A DNA stretch of 9,053 nucleotides from Chloroflexota bacterium (GTDB taxonomy: Bacteria; Chloroflexota; UBA4733). The stretch is from NCBI GenBank assembly GCA_023381895.1, contig JAMCTA010000065.1, forward strand, positions 1 through 9,053, in the 5' to 3' direction. Both the position numbers and the translations under genes were made by a program. This document shows positions 6,925 through 9,053 of this stretch, in pieces. The notes under the pieces are model-generated. The model ran no database searches, had not been told where the DNA came from, and worked only from the letters and a program-made list of their open reading frames with translations. Positions within the stretch are counted from its first letter, which is position 1, and the number at the start of each line of letters is the position of its first letter.

Positions 6925-7037
6925 TCCGGTCGCTCAGCTCGCGTAGAAGCAGCCGCCGGCATCGACGCGGGTGTACTGCCCGGTCGAGTCCTTGATGGCG
7001 CCACTGAGCAGCTCATCACCGCCCAGCAGGATGCCGG
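6925..7037 (-). repeat. 113-bp direct repeat, right copy
   Basis: Partner of 4147-4259 (112 of 113 bases identical). Here it is in its natural place: the last 34 codons and stop of the GIGT-repeat gene plus nine bases after it, running into the Shine-Dalgarno of the GH-A-like gene. Confidence 0.95.
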
Positions 7038-8001
7038 TGCAGCGCACGGTGCCCGCCACGTCCAGAGGCTGCTGGGGAGTCGCCGTGCCGATGCCCACAC
7101 TCCCCGTCTCGACCACGAGAGCTGGACCCGTGCTGTTGCGCAGCCCCAACGCTGAGCCGGCGCGGTTGACGGCGATACCCACCCCCGCACTGGGACCAGC
7201 AGCGAGAGCCGCCCCGTCAGCGACGACGTTCAGCCCCCGAGCGTTGAGGACGACGCCGGTCGCCGTCCCCAGCGTCGGCGGCAGGTTGGTGTAGCCCGCC
7301 GTGTCCACGAGGATGCCGGAGCCACTGGCATCAGCGCCGTGGACGTGCAGGGTGTGGCTGGGCGTGAGGGTGCCGATGCCAAGGGAGCCGTCGCTCGTGA
7401 GCACGGCGGCGTTGGTGTTGTCCCCCTCCCCTTGAGGGCGCAGGTAGAGGCTGCCGGCATTGGCCTCCAGGTAGAGATTGGTGCCGTCGCTGTGCATCCC
7501 CGGCACCCCACCCTGGCTGTCCGGACCGAAGACGATACCGCCAGCCAGCTTGACTGCTCCCCCGGCCACCTCCAAGGGCTTGCTCGGGGTGACAGTCCCA
7601 ATGCCCAGCTGCCCAGCCGTCGTCGCCACGAGCACCGGCGTGCTCGTGCTGCCGGTGACGAAGAGCAACGCGAAGCCATCAGGAGCGGGGTCGGTCGAGC
7701 GCAGCTTCGTGAGCTCCCAGTAGGTGCCGCTGGTGCCCCCACGGAGGACGAGGGTGCCGTAGTGGTCGTCTGCCGGACCGATGGAGCAGGCGACATCCAC
7801 CCCACTGCCGGCGGGCTGCGGGAGGTGACAGCGCAGGAGGGGGAGGAGGTCGGCGACCCTGACGACGAGCCCCCAGACGCGGAGGACTGGCTCAGCAGCA
7901 CCGGCTCCCGCATCGACCGGTACGCCAGCGGGCGGTGGCCCAGCATCCGCCATCAATCCCCAGGACTTCCTGGCGCCTATCTTGGCTATGCACTCGAACA
8001 A
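6934..8001 (-). CDS. Tail-fibre-like protein with GIGT repeats
   Basis: 355 residues from the TTG at 8001, chosen for GAGGAG 8 nt upstream, directly after the stop of the preceding gene (15-bp gap). An ATG at 7953 (residue 17, MADAGPPP) with a weaker G-rich site is a real alternative. After a Pro/Ala/Gly-rich start there are three copies of the motif (L/V)GIGTxTPxxxLxVxG at about 131-147, 207-222 and 302-317. They are separated by beta-rich segments such as SDGTNLYLEANAGSLYLRP (171-189). Such motifs are typical of phage tail-fibre and related bacterial surface proteins. I see no C-terminal peptidase S74 chaperone domain; the protein ends GQYTRVDAGGCFYAS. There is no signal peptide. A trimeric beta-structured fibre or adhesin-like role is plausible but unproven. 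Its last 34 codons are duplicated at 4147-4259. Confidence 0.8.
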   Translation of the reverse strand: MFECIAKIGARKSWGLMADAGPPPAGVPVDAGAGAAEPVLRVWGLVVRVADLLPLLRCHLPQPAGSGVDVACSIGPADDHYGTLVLRGGTSGTYWELTKLRSTDPAPDGFALLFVTGSTSTPVLVATTAGQLGIGTVTPSKPLEVAGGAVKLAGGIVFGPDSQGGVPGMHSDGTNLYLEANAGSLYLRPQGEGDNTNAAVLTSDGSLGIGTLTPSHTLHVHGADASGSGILVDTAGYTNLPPTLGTATGVVLNARGLNVVADGAALAAGPSAGVGIAVNRAGSALGLRNSTGPALVVETGSVGIGTATPQQPLDVAGTVRCTGILLGGDELLSGAIKDSTGQYTRVDAGGCFYAS

Positions 8002-8016
8002 GCTCCCATCTCCTCG

Positions 8017-8796
8017 CTACACGCCCCGGAACTCGCCCGCTCGCCTCTCGCGAAATGCTTGCAGCCCTTCCTCAGCGTCGGCACTCCGGAGCAGTATCGC
8101 GGCGAGCTCTGCCTCGAGGCGTAACCCCTCGGTGAGCCTGCCTTCCAAGCCTTCATAGAGCGCTCGTTTCAGAGTACGCAGCGCCAGCGGCGAGTAGCTG
8201 GCAAGCTTGGTTGCGAGAGCAGACACTTCCCCGGCGAGCGACGGTGCGGACACCACCTGCGAGATGAGCCCCCACGCGAGCGCTTCCTCTGCCGCGATGA
8301 GGTCACCCGTGAGGAGGAGCCGTGTTGCCCGGCTCATACCAATGGTGCGCGGCAAACGCTGTGTGCCGCCCGCACCGGGTAAGATACTCCACTTGATCTC
8401 GGGAAAGCCAAAACGGGCGTGCGGAACGGCGATGCGGACGTCGCAGCACAGGGCAATCTCCAAGCCTCCGCCAACACAATCGCCGTTGATAGCCGCAATG
8501 AGCGGCTTGTCGATGCGCGGCGCCCGCGTGATTCCTCCGAGCGAAGGGCCGAGATCCCCCCCGGCTCGCACTCTCAACTGCCTAGCAGGCAGCATCCGCT
8601 TCAAGTCTCCTCCCGCGCAAAAGGCGAGCGGACCCACCCCCGTCAGAATGGCCACACGCGCGTGGTCATCAGTACGAAAGCGCTCGAATGCCCGTCCGAG
8701 TGCAGCACTGTCGTCTTCGTCAAGAGCGTTGTGCGCTTCCGGCCGATTGATGCGAATCGTGACGATGGCGCCGTCTTCAGAGTAGTCGATCGGCAC
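8017..8796 (-). CDS. Enoyl-CoA hydratase/isomerase (crotonase) family protein
   Basis: 259 residues, normal for the family. GTG start at 8796 with GGGAGAG 7 nt upstream. Crotonases act on acyl-CoA thioesters in the cytoplasm, most often hydrating trans-2-enoyl-CoA in beta-oxidation. Family marks in order are: NRPEAHNALDE (17-27); the oxyanion-hole segment FCAGGDLKRM (59-68); INGDCVGGGLEIALCCD (103-119) with Glu113; and FGFPEIKWSILPGAGGTQRL (129-148) with Glu133. Glu113 and Glu133 correspond to the two catalytic glutamates of rat mitochondrial crotonase (Glu144 and Glu164), so hydratase activity is likely, though the exact substrate is open. It is the first gene of the minus-strand run. Its metabolic role has no clear link to the surface-type proteins behind it, and the close spacing may reflect shared transcription only. 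Confidence 0.93.
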   Translation of the reverse strand: MPIDYSEDGAIVTIRINRPEAHNALDEDDSAALGRAFERFRTDDHARVAILTGVGPLAFCAGGDLKRMLPARQLRVRAGGDLGPSLGGITRAPRIDKPLIAAINGDCVGGGLEIALCCDVRIAVPHARFGFPEIKWSILPGAGGTQRLPRTIGMSRATRLLLTGDLIAAEEALAWGLISQVVSAPSLAGEVSALATKLASYSPLALRTLKRALYEGLEGRLTEGLRLEAELAAILLRSADAEEGLQAFRERRAGEFRGV

Positions 8797-8872
8797 TCCT
8801 GGACTCTCCCTTACCCTAATCCTAACAACGTCTACCGTGTCACTCTGCCATGGAGAGCACAGCCCTGTCTCC

Positions 8873-8888
8873 GTACCATTGGTACAAT
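8873..8888 (+). promoter_or_regulatory. Extended -10 promoter overlapping a small palindrome
   Basis: TGG-TACAAT at 8880-8888 matches an extended -10 element (TGn plus a one-mismatch TATAAT). It would place a transcription start near 8895, about 22 nt before the ATG of the plus-strand gene. No good -35 is seen, as is usual for extended -10 promoters. The inverted repeat GTACC-ATT-GGTAC (8873-8885) overlaps it and could be an operator. The 120-bp divergent gap (8797-8916) must also hold the promoter of the minus-strand run, for which I find no clear match. Confidence 0.4.
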
Positions 8889-8916
8889 CGCGACAGGTAG
8901 AGAGGAGTGTGCCACG

Positions 8917-9053
8917 ATGCGGGGAGCGGACGCACTGCGCATTCTGTCATCCTTGCGCGGAGACGCGCTCGTCGTCAGTACGATGACGACTTCGCGCCTA
9001 TGGCCCTTCGTATCCAGCAGGAAGGAAGACGATCTCCCGATCTCCAACTGCAT
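8917..9053 (+). CDS. N-terminus of a thiamine-pyrophosphate-dependent enzyme (partial)
   Basis: This starts at the ATG at 8917, with AGAGGAG 9 nt upstream (8901-8907), and runs off the window after 45 codons. The translation begins MRGADALRILSSLRGDALVV, followed by STMTTSRLWP and, near the end, DDLPISNC with an expected Met-Gly next. The pattern 'RGDAxVVSTMTxSRxWP ... DLPI..xMG' is what I know from the beginning of the C-terminal (beta-subunit-like) half of sulfopyruvate/phosphonopyruvate decarboxylase type TPP enzymes, which decarboxylate 2-oxo acids. Only the extreme N-terminus is visible, so the TPP-binding GDG motif cannot be checked. A minus-strand frame over the same bases (9053-8832) is a shadow: it lacks known motifs and overlaps this gene. 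The gene is divergent from the crotonase gene. Confidence 0.7.
   Translation, partial: MRGADALRILSSLRGDALVVSTMTTSRLWPFVSSRKEDDLPISNC

Noticed and set aside
8832..9053. Minus-strand frame open at the right window edge
   Set aside because: It overlaps the plus-strand TPP-enzyme start on the opposite strand, which has better translation signals and a family-like sequence; this frame has none.

Overview
This is a GC-rich bacterial window with no rRNA, tRNA, CRISPR array or recognisable transposase. The best lineage guess is Chloroflexota, possibly an uncultured environmental member. That rests on the C-terminal 'FGFPTS ... VQFFQRR' domain of the leftmost protein, a type I associate with secreted Chloroflexota proteins, plus GTG/TTG starts and GC-rich codon use. 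It is an inference from motifs, not a placement.

Nearly everything lies on the minus strand and reads right to left as one probable transcription unit: an enoyl-CoA hydratase/isomerase (8796-8017); a protein with phage tail-fibre-type GIGT repeats (8001-6934); a clan GH-A glycoside-hydrolase-like protein (6912-5554); an exported seven-blade kelch propeller (5512-4238); a second GH-A-like paralogue (4135-2724), interrupted by a single-base frameshift; and an exported seven-blade YVTN propeller with a Chloroflexota-type C-terminal domain (2471-597). Gaps are 15, 21, 41 and 102 bp across the first five genes, most preceded by good Shine-Dalgarno sequences. A 252-bp gap before the YVTN gene may hold its own promoter. 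At the right edge a divergent plus-strand gene begins at 8917. Its first 45 residues look like a thiamine-pyrophosphate enzyme of the sulfopyruvate/phosphonopyruvate decarboxylase type. The leftmost 596 bp hold no convincing gene.

The most notable structure is a 113-bp repeat, 112/113 identical, at 6925-7037 and 4147-4259. Each copy sits directly upstream of one of the two GH-A-like genes. The right copy is the last 34 codons and stop of the GIGT-repeat gene. The left copy is an orphan that supplies the last residues and stop codon of the kelch gene in another frame. Beyond the repeat the paired genes are clearly diverged, so the locus grew by duplication and was then locally homogenised or selectively conserved.

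Together the five accessory genes look like a cluster of repeat-rich surface or secreted proteins (two propellers, a fibre-like protein, two glycosidase-fold proteins) placed behind a housekeeping-type crotonase gene. A joint role in carbohydrate binding or processing at the cell surface is plausible but inferred. The fibre-like and GH-A-like proteins lack visible signal peptides, so how or whether they are exported is open.
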